Origin: Thermoflexia bacterium
GTDB taxonomy: Bacteria; Chloroflexota; Anaerolineae; B4-G1
NCBI GenBank assembly: GCA_011192155.1
Contig: DUEK01000013.1
Location: 1-38,058, forward strand
Length of the DNA: 38,058 nt
Direction of reading: 5' to 3'
The notes beneath the pieces were generated by a model, which searched no databases, was not told the origin of the DNA, and was given only the letters and a program-made list of their open reading frames with translations. Shown in pieces: positions 1 through 8,054 of the stretch. Positions within the stretch are counted from its first letter, which is position 1. Each line of letters opens with the position of its first letter. A program made the position numbers and the translations under genes.

Positions 1-219
1 GGGTTGCCCCAGGCCGGGCGTCATCCCACCGACCACTGGCTGCCCGGCGAGGTGGTGGCGGACCCGTACCGACTGGAACTACCCGCCGATGCACCCGCCG
101 GTGAGTACCGCGTGCTGGCGGGGTTGTATGACCTGGTCACGCTAGAGCGACTGCCCGTGACTGACGCCAACGGCAGCCCTGTGCCGGATGATGCGATCTT
201 GATTGGAACATTCAGGTAG
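1..219 (+). CDS. C-terminal end of a membrane glycosyltransferase-like protein (5' end outside window)
   Basis: The frame is open from the first base of the window and stops with TAG at 217-219, so this is the 3' end of a gene. The 72 visible residues have the pattern W-LPGEVV-D-Y-LELP-DAPAGEYR-LAGLYD followed by an ILIG strand. The same pattern occurs in the two C-terminal repeats of the next gene (around LYWEAL, LEPGYR and IEVGLYDV). I infer that it is the last beta-sandwich repeat of a paralogous PMT/ArnT-like glycosyltransferase, which would make a tandem duplicate with the next gene. The catalytic membrane part is not in the window, so function is only by association. Confidence 0.7.
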   Translation, partial: GLPQAGRHPTDHWLPGEVVADPYRLELPADAPAGEYRVLAGLYDLVTLERLPVTDANGSPVPDDAILIGTFR

Positions 220-240
220 GGGCGACCCGCTGGGTCGCCC
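220..240. repeat. Perfect 9-bp hairpin between tandem glycosyltransferase genes
   Basis: GGGCGACCC (220-228) and GGGTCGCCC (232-240) are perfect inverted repeats around a 3-base loop. They begin 1 base after the stop of the upstream gene and end 22 bases before the next start. There is no T-run, so a classical terminator is unlikely; a REP-like palindrome is more likely. Confidence 0.6.
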
Positions 241-262
241 AAAGCACGAAAAGCGAGCTAGA

Positions 263-2488
263 GTGAAGACCAAGAACATACTGATCATAATCCTGCTGCT
301 CTTTGTCGTCCTCGGCGCGATCTACAGCGTCATCGTCCCGCCCTTTGAGGCGTCCGACGAAAAGTGGCACTACCCGATGGTCAAATACATCGCCGATAAC
401 GGCGCGCTGCCGGTGCAGGAGCCGGGCGTCGAGACCCCCTGGCGGCAGGAAGGCAGCCAGCCGCCACTCTACTACGCGCTGGCGGCGGCCGCCACCTTTT
501 GGATTGACACGTCCGATATGGACGCGGTGCGCCGCATCAACCCCTACGTAGACGCCGGCGACACCCCCGATGGCAACGTCAACCTAGTCGTCCACAACCC
601 GGCGCTGGAAACCTTCCCTTGGCGCGGGACAGTACTGGCAATCCACCTGATACGCTTCCTCTCTGTGCTGATGGGCGCGGCGGCGGTCTATTTGACCTAT
701 CTCATCGCGCGCGAGGTCTTGCCCGACCGGCCTGCGCTGGCGCTGGGCGCGGCGGCGATCCACGCCTTTACGCCAATGTATATTTTCATCTCCGCCTCAG
801 TCAACAACGACGCCCTGACAGTGCCGTTGTGCAGCCTGGCGCTGCTGATGTTGCTCCGATTGCTGCGCCAGCCAGACCCTTTGGGTTTTCCGAAACCCAA
901 AGGGTCTCTCCACTTGCTGCTGGGAATCGCGCTGGGTCTGGCCGCGCTGACCAAGACCAGCGCGCTGCCACTGACCGTGCTCACGGCGTTGGTCGTCATA
1001 ATACGGGCGGCGCGAAATCGCTCCTGGCGTGAGTTCTTTGTCGGCGGGCTGGCGACGCTGCTGCCATTCCTGGCTATCTCTGGCTGGTGGTTCTGGCGCA
1101 ACCTGCAACTCTACGGCGACATCTTTGGCCTCGATGTCTTTATCGAAATCCTGGGCCAGCGAGACGTGCCCGCCGACCTGGCCCAACTGTGGCGCGAGCG
1201 ACACAGCTTCCTGGCCGGATACTGGGGTAACTTTGGCGGCCTCAACGTGCCTATGCCGGCCTGGACCTACACCGCCCTCAACATCGTCGCAGTAATGGCC
1301 GCGCTGAGCCTGATCACGCATTACGTTTCACGTTTCGAGCCATTCGCAATTCGCCATTCGCAATTCGCAATTTGCCTCCTCTGGGGTCTCAGCATCCTCA
1401 TCTCCTGGTCGCAATGGGCTTCCGTCACCTGGTCCTCGCAGGGACGATTGGTGTTCTCCGCCATCCAGACTTGGTCGCTGCTACTGGCGCTGGGAATCGC
1501 GGTTTGGTTTCCGCGCCGCTGGGGACGCTGGGCGGTGGCAGCCTTTGCTGCGTTCTTGTTGGCCCTGACAGTGTTGGCTCCCTGGCTCTGGATCCGACCC
1601 GCCTACGCGCTGTCCAAACCGCTGACCGACGCCCAGGTCGCCGCCATCCCGCGCCCGATGGGGACCGATTTCGGCGGTACAATGAAGCTGCTGGGATACG
1701 ATCTAGAGACGGAAGCGGTCAAGCCGGGCGGGCAAGCGGCAGTGACCCTGTACTGGGAGGCGCTGGCCCCCACCGGCCAAGACTATGCCGTGTTCGTGCA
1801 TCTGCTGGGCGAGCACGAGTTGCTGGCAGCGCAGCGGGACACCTTGCCGGGGCTGGGCCTGCTCTCGACGACGTGGCTGGAACCAGGTTACCGCTGGGCC
1901 GACCGGTACGTCATACAAGTTCCCGAAACCGCCTACGCGCCGGACGCGATCCAGATCGAGGTGGGGCTGTACGACGTGACTACCGGCGCGCGCCTGCACG
2001 CCAGCAGCGGCGGCGATAACGCGCGCTTTGGAGAGATTGAGCTATGCGCTCGCGCGGGCGAGGTTCCCAATCCCATTTCCATCAACTTTGGAGACCGCAT
2101 GGAGTTGGCGGGCTACAAGCTAGACCGGCGCGCGGCCCAGCCGGGCGAGCCGGTCACACTGACGCTCTACTGGCGCGGCCTGCGAGAGATGGAGGCCAAC
2201 TATACCATCTCGACGCAGTTGATTGACCCGGCGCAGCGCAAGGCGGCCCAGCACGACGGCTGGCCGTTGGACGGAGTTGCGCCGACGACGATCTGGAAGC
2301 CGGGCGAGTTGGTCGTTGATACGCGCGCGTTGACCATTTTCCCAGACACTCCACCGGGCGCTTATGACCTGCGGGTGTCCGTGTACTTGTTGGAAGAAGA
2401 TGGAATTGTTCACTTGCCCGTGATCTCGATCAAGGGAGAGATGCTTTTTGATTATCAACTCCTGACAAAAGTGCGCGTGATGCCATAG
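263..2488 (+). CDS. PMT/ArnT-like (GT39-type) membrane glycosyltransferase with two C-terminal beta-sandwich repeats
   Basis: About 741 residues. The GTG at 263 is chosen because the residues before it are charged and translate the palindrome at 220-240, whereas KTKN followed by a strong hydrophobic helix (ILIIILLLFVVLGAIYSVIV) is a natural N-terminus. The first extracytoplasmic loop carries PPFEASDEKWHY, the acidic-loop pattern of polyprenyl-phosphate-sugar-dependent (PMT-superfamily) glycosyltransferases. About ten further hydrophobic helices follow up to ~residue 460. The C-terminal third has two copies of a ~120-residue domain (LGYDLE..LYWEAL..FVHLL..VGLYDV, then AGYKLD..LYWRGL..LRVSVYLL). 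The family transfers sugars from lipid carriers outside the membrane; the acceptor here is unknown. Oddities are two in-frame repeat insertions (874-907 and 1342-1373), which add DPLGFPKPKGSL and FAIRHSQFAI. The last codon lies 1 base before uvrC. Confidence 0.75.
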   Translation: MKTKNILIIILLLFVVLGAIYSVIVPPFEASDEKWHYPMVKYIADNGALPVQEPGVETPWRQEGSQPPLYYALAAAATFWIDTSDMDAVRRINPYVDAGDTPDGNVNLVVHNPALETFPWRGTVLAIHLIRFLSVLMGAAAVYLTYLIAREVLPDRPALALGAAAIHAFTPMYIFISASVNNDALTVPLCSLALLMLLRLLRQPDPLGFPKPKGSLHLLLGIALGLAALTKTSALPLTVLTALVVIIRAARNRSWREFFVGGLATLLPFLAISGWWFWRNLQLYGDIFGLDVFIEILGQRDVPADLAQLWRERHSFLAGYWGNFGGLNVPMPAWTYTALNIVAVMAALSLITHYVSRFEPFAIRHSQFAICLLWGLSILISWSQWASVTWSSQGRLVFSAIQTWSLLLALGIAVWFPRRWGRWAVAAFAAFLLALTVLAPWLWIRPAYALSKPLTDAQVAAIPRPMGTDFGGTMKLLGYDLETEAVKPGGQAAVTLYWEALAPTGQDYAVFVHLLGEHELLAAQRDTLPGLGLLSTTWLEPGYRWADRYVIQVPETAYAPDAIQIEVGLYDVTTGARLHASSGGDNARFGEIELCARAGEVPNPISINFGDRMELAGYKLDRRAAQPGEPVTLTLYWRGLREMEANYTISTQLIDPAQRKAAQHDGWPLDGVAPTTIWKPGELVVDTRALTIFPDTPPGAYDLRVSVYLLEEDGIVHLPVISIKGEMLFDYQLLTKVRVMP
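874..907. repeat. Intragenic perfect 15-bp palindrome, translated in frame
   Basis: AGACCCTTTGGGTTT (874-888) and AAACCCAAAGGGTCT (893-907) are perfect inverted repeats with a 4-base loop TCCG. They sit inside the glycosyltransferase frame between two transmembrane helices and are read as DPLGFPKPKGSL. This looks like a REP/MITE-like insertion tolerated in a cytoplasmic loop. Confidence 0.75.
1342..1373. repeat. Intragenic ATTCGCA/ATTCGCC short direct-repeat cluster
   Basis: Four to five consecutive 7-8-base units of the form ATTCGC(A/C) lie inside the glycosyltransferase frame and are read as FAIRHSQFAI. The 14-mer ATTCGCAATTCGCC also occurs in the unrelated histidine-kinase gene at 31947-31960, so this is a mobile repeat family rather than protein-driven repetition. 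Confidence 0.65.
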
Positions 2489-2489
2489 T

Positions 2490-4361
2490 ATGATGGACAT
2501 TTCAGACCACGTTCAAAGCCAAATTGAGACCGTGCCCCGCAAACCGGGCGTCTACTTGATGCGCGACGCGAACGAGGACGTCATCTATGTGGGCAAGGCG
2601 ATTGACCTGCGCAGTCGCGTGCGTTCCTACTTTCAGCCCTCGTCGTGGGAGTACGACAAGGTGCGCGCCATCGTCTCCGAGATTGCCGATCTAGAGTTTA
2701 TCATCACCGACTCTGAACTGGAGGCGTTGATTCTAGAGGCCAACCTGATCAAGCAGCACCGTCCCCGCTACAACGTGCGTCTCAAAGACGACAAGCGCTA
2801 CCCCTACATCAAAATCGCGTGGGCCGATCCGTTCCCCAGGGTGTTTATCACGCGCCGCATGGAGCAGGACGGCGGCCGCTACTTTGGTCCCTACACCTCC
2901 TCCTCGGCCGTCCATCAGACGCTCGACATGCTGCGCAGATCATTTCCCTACCTGACCTGCAATCGCACGATCACGGGCGAGGACGAGCGGGCCTGCCTGT
3001 ATCACGACATCAAGCTCTGCCTGGGGCCTTGTACCGGCGCGGCGACACGGGAAGAGTATCGGGCGATGATCCGGGGATTGTCCCGTTTCCTCGAAGGTCG
3101 CAGCGAGGAGGTGATCGCCGATCTGGAGCGGCGAATGAAAACTGCGGCGGATAAATTGGACTTTGAGCGGGCGGCCGCCTTGCGCGATCAACTCCAGGCC
3201 GCGCAGCACATTATCGAGCGGCAAAAGATCGTTTCGTCGGCCGGCGCCGACCAGGACGTGATCGCTTTTGCCCGCGAGGAAAACGATGCCTGTGTACAGG
3301 TCTTTTTCATCCGCGGCGGCAAACTCCTGGGCCGGGAGTACTTTGTGCTGGAGGGGGCGCAGGATGAGAATGAGCGTGAGGTGATGGCCGCCTTCCTCAA
3401 GCAGTTCTACGAGGAGGCCGCCTACGTCCCGCCAGAGGTGCTGCTGCCGGAGCGGATCGAAGAAGCAATGGTTATCGAGCAGTGGTTGAAAGGGAAACGC
3501 GGGGCCAAAGTGACGCTGCGCGTGCCCCAGCGGGGACAGAAGCGGGAGTTGGTGGCAATGGCGTCCGAGAACGCCGCCGAGACGCTGGCCGCCTTGCGCA
3601 CTCAATGGCAGGCCGACGCCCACAAGCACGAGCAGGCGCTGGCTGAACTCGAAGAGGTGTTGGGACTAGACAAGTCCCCGGTGCGCATCGAGTGTTACGA
3701 CATCTCTACGACGCAGGGGACGCAGACCGTCGGCAGCATGGTCGTCTTTGTACACGCCGTGCCGCGCAAATCCGACTACCGGCGCTTTAACGTGCGTGGT
3801 GTGGATGTGGATAAACAGCATCTGCAAGACGATTACGCCAGCATGCGCGAGGTGTTGCAGCGCCGTTTCCGTCGTTGGCAGATCGCCACGTCGGACGGGG
3901 TGCTGGGCAAACGCGATATCAAGGGCTGGGCCAAGTTACCCGACTTGCTCATCGTGGACGGCGGCAAGGGTCAGTTGAGTGTGGCGGTCGAGGTGCTGAA
4001 AGAGTTCGATCTGTTCGGTCAGGTGCCGGTGGCCGGGTTAGCCAAACGGCGCGAGGAGATATTCCTGCCAGGGCGGCCCAAGCCTGTCCTGCTGCCCCGA
4101 CGCTCACAGGGGCTTTTTCTCGTACAGCGCGTGCGAGATGAGGCGCACCGCTTTGCCATCACGCACCATCGCCAGCGGCGCCGCCGGGCGGGCGTCGCCT
4201 CTCAGTTGGACAGCATCCCCGGCATAGGGCCGGCGCGGCGCAAGGCGTTACTCAAAGCGCTCGGCTCGCTCGACGGTATCCGCGCCGCCAGCGTCGAGCA
4301 ACTAGCCGCCGTTCCCGGTATCTCTAGTGTCGTCGCTCTGGCGATCAAGGAACACCTGTAG
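2490..4361 (+). CDS. uvrC: UvrABC excinuclease subunit C
   Basis: UvrC makes both incisions around DNA lesions in nucleotide excision repair, acting with UvrA and UvrB. The 623 residues match the usual family length. In order they show an N-terminal GIY-YIG nuclease (KPGVYLMRD..VIYVGKAIDLRSRV, then the Glu in ELEALILEANLIK), a UVR/UvrB-interaction motif (DFERAAALRDQLQA, around residue 230), the UvrC RNase-H-like 5' nuclease (IECYDIS..GSMVVF, SDYRRFNV..QDDYASM, PDLLIVDGGKGQL), and C-terminal helix-hairpin-helix repeats (SIPGIGPARRKALLKALGSL and AVPGISSVVALAI). Start is ATG at 2490 or 2493, directly after the TAG of the glycosyltransferase, with no strong ribosome site, so translational coupling is likely. 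The link with the glycosyltransferase looks positional rather than functional. Confidence 0.97.
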   Translation: MMDISDHVQSQIETVPRKPGVYLMRDANEDVIYVGKAIDLRSRVRSYFQPSSWEYDKVRAIVSEIADLEFIITDSELEALILEANLIKQHRPRYNVRLKDDKRYPYIKIAWADPFPRVFITRRMEQDGGRYFGPYTSSSAVHQTLDMLRRSFPYLTCNRTITGEDERACLYHDIKLCLGPCTGAATREEYRAMIRGLSRFLEGRSEEVIADLERRMKTAADKLDFERAAALRDQLQAAQHIIERQKIVSSAGADQDVIAFAREENDACVQVFFIRGGKLLGREYFVLEGAQDENEREVMAAFLKQFYEEAAYVPPEVLLPERIEEAMVIEQWLKGKRGAKVTLRVPQRGQKRELVAMASENAAETLAALRTQWQADAHKHEQALAELEEVLGLDKSPVRIECYDISTTQGTQTVGSMVVFVHAVPRKSDYRRFNVRGVDVDKQHLQDDYASMREVLQRRFRRWQIATSDGVLGKRDIKGWAKLPDLLIVDGGKGQLSVAVEVLKEFDLFGQVPVAGLAKRREEIFLPGRPKPVLLPRRSQGLFLVQRVRDEAHRFAITHHRQRRRRAGVASQLDSIPGIGPARRKALLKALGSLDGIRAASVEQLAAVPGISSVVALAIKEHL

Positions 4362-4384
4362 CAATCCGTTTTATTCTCATTCCG

Positions 4385-4413
4385 TTGTGAAAATCGGGGT
4401 ATTGTGGTATAGT
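4385..4413 (+). promoter_or_regulatory. Sigma70-type promoter for the Pro/Thr-linker protein
   Basis: TTGTGA (4385-4390), a 17-base spacer and TATAGT (4408-4413) lie in the 88-bp gap after uvrC, about 37 bases before the next start. A G-rich ribosome site (GAGGGGGG) follows at about 4438-4445. Confidence 0.55.
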
Positions 4414-4449
4414 TCCGCCAGGGGGGCAAGTTAGCGAGAGGGGGGTAGT

Positions 4450-5235
4450 TTGACGGTGGTGGATGTGGTACGCTGGGTTGCCTATGCGCTATTGATCGCT
4501 TTGGTGATCCCGGTGTACCTTGCTTTTGTACAATTCAGCAAGACGCGCCGCGCTCAATATTATTTTCAGCGCCGAGACGCTTTCAAACTGCTCAGGCGCT
4601 GGATGGGACTGGCGTTGGTGATGTTGATAGCGGCCATCATTCTGTTGACCATAGTCCCGCCCCTGCTGGCCTCTATCGCCCCTGCGCCCACTCCTACTCT
4701 GACTGCGCCCCCGACGCGCGCGCCTACGCTTACGCTCACTCCACTCCCCACCCGACCGCCGACCGCTACCCCCACCCGCCGCCCCACGGCGACCCCGCCC
4801 ACGATCCCAACGCCCACATCGTCCGTGCCGCTGCCCGATCCGGCGTTCAGCCCTCTCCCCTCGGCCGTGCCGGCCGGTGAGGGCGCGCACATTACCCTGG
4901 TCGCTTTGGCGCTCGAGAGGGACGGAAACGGCCAGCCCGTGAATCCGGGCAACAAGTTTCCCCCCGGCGACCAGCGAGTGTATCTGTTCTTTGCCTGGGA
5001 CAGTATGCAGAATGGGAATATGACGACCTTTGCCTGGTACAAGGACGGGGAATTTCTCGATTTCTGCTCGGATACGTGGCTTTGGGGAATGGTTGAGGGG
5101 CGAGACTGGGGCGAGCGTGGGCATACCTCGTACTATTGCAAGCTGCCCGCAGGCTGGGAGCCGGGCAGTTACGAGATTCACGTTTTCATTGAGACGCGGC
5201 TGCAGGGGGTGGCTCAGTTTGTGATTAAGGAGTGA
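4450..5235 (+). CDS. Membrane-anchored protein with Pro/Thr-rich linker and small extracytoplasmic domain
   Basis: 261 residues. Two hydrophobic helices (VAYALLIALVIPVYLAFV and LALVMLIAAIILLTIV) flank a basic cytoplasmic loop and anchor the protein. A low-complexity linker of ~60 residues rich in PT repeats (PTPTLTAPPTRAPT...) follows. The C-terminal ~120 residues form a compact domain with FFAWDSM, FAWYKDGE and WEPGSYEIHVFIE strands, which looks like a beta-sandwich of the kind found on exported Chloroflexota proteins. I recognise no enzymatic motif. The start is a TTG immediately behind a G-rich ribosome site; GTG codons at 4456 and 4459 are alternatives. It has its own promoter and converges on the next gene. 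Role unknown; it may be a wall- or surface-facing sensor or adhesin. Confidence 0.7.
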   Translation: MTVVDVVRWVAYALLIALVIPVYLAFVQFSKTRRAQYYFQRRDAFKLLRRWMGLALVMLIAAIILLTIVPPLLASIAPAPTPTLTAPPTRAPTLTLTPLPTRPPTATPTRRPTATPPTIPTPTSSVPLPDPAFSPLPSAVPAGEGAHITLVALALERDGNGQPVNPGNKFPPGDQRVYLFFAWDSMQNGNMTTFAWYKDGEFLDFCSDTWLWGMVEGRDWGERGHTSYYCKLPAGWEPGSYEIHVFIETRLQGVAQFVIKE

Positions 5236-5364
5236 GATGCTTACGCAGAGGCACATTGAGGAGACACGGAGGCGCACAGAGAAGAATCTTAACCTCTTCG
5301 TGTATCTCTGCGAGTTCTTTGTGCAGCCCTGTGTAAAAGCGTAAAGTGTGCGAGTGGTTGAGCT
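5236..5364. repeat. Imperfect inverted repeat between convergent genes
   Basis: The 129-bp gap between two convergent genes holds an imperfect palindrome. The left half (ACGCAGAGGCAC..ACACGGAGGCGCACAGAG) resembles the reverse complement of the right half (CTCTGCGAG..TTTGTGCAGCCCTGTGT), with TTACGC/GCGTAA at the ends. It may act as a bidirectional terminator or be a decayed repeat element; no gene is seen. Confidence 0.4.
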
Positions 5365-6024
5365 TTAGGGCAGCAGCAACACCAGAATCAGCGCCGAGAC
5401 CGCCGGGACGGTCAGGTTATCAATCCCCCATGGTGAAACCGCCTCGACTGCTGTTGCACCGAGCGCGGTTGCGGCAGCGACCCACACGGCGGTGAGCGGG
5501 TCGGCGGCCCCCAGCAGTAACAACGCCGCCAGCGTCGCTGCCCAACCGGCGAGGAACATCACGCCCGATCCCTCCAGCGAGCGGGTGCTTCCCAGGACGG
5601 TGTAAGTGCGCCGCCCGAAGCGGCGTCCCAGCACGGCGGCCAGCGCGTCCCCCCACGTCATCGGCATCAGGCCCGCCACAAGCAGGTGCGGGCGATCCCA
5701 CAGCAGCCAGATCAGGGCCGCGAACGAGATGGGAAAGTAGATGGTGCCCAGGTTCTCTTTATCGCCGGTCTCCATGGCCTTGAACGTCCCCTGCCGGTAG
5801 GAAAAGGCGTTGATGAGCACGAACGTCAGCGGCGGGATGATGGCTAGCGCACGGCTCTCGAACAAGAGCACCGTCCCATAGACCCACATACCGACGGCGA
5901 TGTGGATGAACTTGCGGGTGAACTCGGCCGGATAGCCGCGCCACTTGCGCAAGCCCTCGGCCGCGCCGATGGCGGCGACTACGTAGATGAAGGCGGTGAG
6001 AAGGGTGATCCAGTTTGGGTTCAT
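5365..6024 (-). CDS. Phytol/dolichol-kinase-like polytopic membrane protein
   Basis: 219 residues with six or seven hydrophobic helices. It shows the signature motifs of the phytol kinase/dolichol kinase/CDP-archaeol-like family: EFTRKFIHIAVG near residue 35, GDALAAVLGRRFGRR near residue 125 followed by GSTRSLEGS, and EAVSPWGIDNLTVP near the C-terminus. Family members phosphorylate long isoprenoid alcohols using CTP or ATP in the membrane. The substrate here cannot be read from the sequence. It lies 47 bp downstream of the EAD-protease gene on the same strand, so it may be the last gene of that operon or have an independent promoter. It could instead be a housekeeping lipid enzyme. Confidence 0.75.
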   Translation of the reverse strand: MNPNWITLLTAFIYVVAAIGAAEGLRKWRGYPAEFTRKFIHIAVGMWVYGTVLLFESRALAIIPPLTFVLINAFSYRQGTFKAMETGDKENLGTIYFPISFAALIWLLWDRPHLLVAGLMPMTWGDALAAVLGRRFGRRTYTVLGSTRSLEGSGVMFLAGWAATLAALLLLGAADPLTAVWVAAATALGATAVEAVSPWGIDNLTVPAVSALILVLLLP

Positions 6025-6071
6025 TCAGGACATCCTCAGACTAACGAATCCGCCGATGCAGATCAGATAGG

Positions 6072-7079
6072 CTATTGTGGCCAGAATCTACATCCATCCG
6101 CCTTGATCGCGGACATCAAAATACCTTCGTTAATAAACCGCTTGTCGCCTTTGGTATTTGTCTGAAGTTCACCGCCAGCATGATGGATAGCTATTACCTG
6201 CCACAAGTCGTTGAAAACAGGGGAGCCACTGGAGCCGGGCATTGTGTCCGTGGTGTAGTGCAGCCGATGCTTCCACAGGCCCACCACCTGGTTTGCGGTG
6301 AGAACGATTTGTTTGGGACCACCGTTAGGATGTTGGATGATGATTACGTGCTCTCCGTGTACAGGATCAGCATGCGGATTAAGCAGGACACGTCCCCAAT
6401 CATCCAACTCTCGGTCATCGGGTTTAGTCAGCACACCAACAATGGTGTAATCCAGTGCTGTGTTGGTGTGAAATCGCTCAGGATCCAGATGGTAGCGGAA
6501 GGTCGTTAGCGGGTTCCCCCTAGTATCCAACTGATAGTTGAACTCGGCCTTCGATTTGGCCGCAATGGCCGAGTCAGGGAGGACGTGGTGGTTCGTCATC
6601 AATAAATTCGAGCCGATCAAGAAGCCTGTCCCTAGACCATTGGGAGTGAGAATACGACAGATACTTTTGGCTACCTGTATCCCTTGTTCAATCCAAGAGA
6701 TCTGCTTGAGGTTGTTGACTCCAAAGATTTTCTCTAGTTTGACTTGGTCCGGGATGAGGGTCTCTCTGTCTATCATCACTGGCGGTGAGAAGGGTAACCT
6801 GTCTCTACTTATCTTCTTTGGGATTTCTTTGATGAGGGCCAATACGTTGTCTTCTAGTTTGGCTTGTTCTACCCGAGCTTCCTCTCGGGTGAGAGTACCC
6901 TTTCGCTCCTCGCGCTGGATGCGGTTGTAGCGCGCCATATCCAGAATGGCTTCGTTATAGAGGTCACCATCACTGGCGGCCAAGTAGTTCTTCAATTGGT
7001 CAAGGGCCAATTGTAGTTCACCCTGAGCGATTTGCTCCCGAATGTTTTGAAGGAGCTTTGGTAGAGATGCTGTAGTCAT
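6072..7079 (-). CDS. EAD-coupled trypsin-like serine protease (putative conflict effector)
   Basis: 335 residues. Residues ~10-85 are helical (IREQIAQGELQLALDQLK..YNRIQREERKGTLT..LALIKEI), the pattern of the EAD11-type effector-associated domain that recruits effectors in NTP-dependent conflict systems. Residues ~135-325 form a trypsin/V8-like protease: CRILTPNGLGTGFLIG, TNHHVL with catalytic His165, ALDYTIV with Asp210, and PGSSGSPV with Ser284, so the triad is complete. There is no signal peptide and no membrane segment, so it should act in the cytoplasm. An AGGA site precedes the ATG, and the upstream receiver-EAD gene ends 4 bp before. The C-terminal segment of that neighbour aligns with this EAD, which suggests direct homotypic binding. 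I infer a protease effector activated by the upstream signalling relay; the target is unknown. Confidence 0.85.
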   Translation of the reverse strand: MTTASLPKLLQNIREQIAQGELQLALDQLKNYLAASDGDLYNEAILDMARYNRIQREERKGTLTREEARVEQAKLEDNVLALIKEIPKKISRDRLPFSPPVMIDRETLIPDQVKLEKIFGVNNLKQISWIEQGIQVAKSICRILTPNGLGTGFLIGSNLLMTNHHVLPDSAIAAKSKAEFNYQLDTRGNPLTTFRYHLDPERFHTNTALDYTIVGVLTKPDDRELDDWGRVLLNPHADPVHGEHVIIIQHPNGGPKQIVLTANQVVGLWKHRLHYTTDTMPGSSGSPVFNDLWQVIAIHHAGGELQTNTKGDKRFINEGILMSAIKADGCRFWPQ

Positions 7080-7083
7080 TGCT

Positions 7084-8019
7084 CTATCCTAAATGGTGAA
7101 TGAGTTCAAGAATATTGGTCGAGATCTGACCAAGTCCGGCATTGTAGACATCGAGTGTAATTATGCCCCGTCGCTTTCGTTCTTCCAGGTCTGTGAGTTG
7201 CCGGAGCAGTGGAACAGCATAGAATTGATAGCCGTTTATGCCATGTAGCATTTCTAGCGCTGCTCTCAGGTCGTTCCCTATAATGAATTCCTCGATCTCG
7301 TCCACGGTTTTTGTGTCAAGCTTCACGCGCGAGGAACGGCTGCTAACCGGGCAGATCTGGTCGAGTTCTTGTCCCAGTTTCAGATCAGTTGGCCGAAGCC
7401 CCCTTACAGTGTCGCAGAAGGTGCAAATGGCATCGGACCCAAAGTTACTGACGAGCACAGCGATCATATAGCCCAATGTTTGTCTCTTTGTGTTGTTCGT
7501 AAAACCTGTTAGCGGCTGAAAACCTTGGAAGCCTGGATAGCTGTAAAAGTTAGTTAGCTCTTGTCTCACGCTTGTACATTCGTCCTCTGACAGGTAGCTA
7601 TCGAGTATATCAAGTAGTTTACAGACTATTGCTCTGTCTTCGATAGCGCATTCAATGGCATCGAAAAGGTCGTTTAGGTCAAATTTGTTTGGGTCAATTC
7701 CTTTGGAGAACAAATCATAGATTTGATACTGATACCGCCCAAACCTGTTCAAGAGCCGGTTGGGGTAGCCGCTGACGACGATGGAGGGTGTCAGAGGGCT
7801 ATAGCGGACGACGGCGGCTAGGACTCTTTCTCCTAGGAAGTCACTCTCAGTCACGAGGTGAAGATTGAGGAGGACTGCGTCAAACTCTGTTCTTTCCAAC
7901 AACCCTTCAGCCTGTTTTACTTGGTCCACTACTTGGACTTGGTACCCCATCGATCCAAGACCTTGCGAAAAGATTCTGCTCCACTTTTTTCTGTTTTCCA
8001 CAACTAATACCGAGTGCAT
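7084..8019 (-). CDS. Degenerate receiver-domain protein with C-terminal EAD-like adaptor
   Basis: 311 residues. Residues 1-~125 have a CheY-like fold (HSVLVVENRKKW..FDAVLLNLHL..PSIVVSGYP..LFSKGID). The phospho-acceptor Asp is replaced by Asn52 (VLLNLHL) and the acidic pair is only Glu8-Asn9, so normal phosphorylation is unlikely. The middle (~130-215) is an unrecognised helical segment. Residues ~238-308 (IEEFIIGNDLRAALEML..LTDLEERKRRGIIT..ILELIHHL) align by eye with the EAD of the next protein (matching I-E-I-G-L-AL, then ERK-G-T, then L-LI). I infer an adaptor that couples the two-component proteins to the EAD-protease. An AGGAG site lies 9 bases before the ATG. The gene looks AT-richer than uvrC, which is compatible with transfer. 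Confidence 0.75.
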   Translation of the reverse strand: MHSVLVVENRKKWSRIFSQGLGSMGYQVQVVDQVKQAEGLLERTEFDAVLLNLHLVTESDFLGERVLAAVVRYSPLTPSIVVSGYPNRLLNRFGRYQYQIYDLFSKGIDPNKFDLNDLFDAIECAIEDRAIVCKLLDILDSYLSEDECTSVRQELTNFYSYPGFQGFQPLTGFTNNTKRQTLGYMIAVLVSNFGSDAICTFCDTVRGLRPTDLKLGQELDQICPVSSRSSRVKLDTKTVDEIEEFIIGNDLRAALEMLHGINGYQFYAVPLLRQLTDLEERKRRGIITLDVYNAGLGQISTNILELIHHLG

Positions 8020-8054
8020 TGTTCTATCTCCTACTCACAGGAAGTATAACAGCA

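Noticed and set aside
1342-1373. CRISPR array
   Set aside because: Units are 7-8 bases without spacers and lie inside a coding frame.
2940-3629. 229-codon - strand frame opposite uvrC
   Set aside because: uvrC on the + strand has all its motifs; the antisense frame has low-complexity composition and no recognisable domain.
4489-5277. 262-codon - strand frame with Arg/Gly-rich protein
   Set aside because: It is the mirror of the Pro/Thr linker of the + strand gene; its Arg/Gly runs are an artefact of the repeated ACC/CCG codons.
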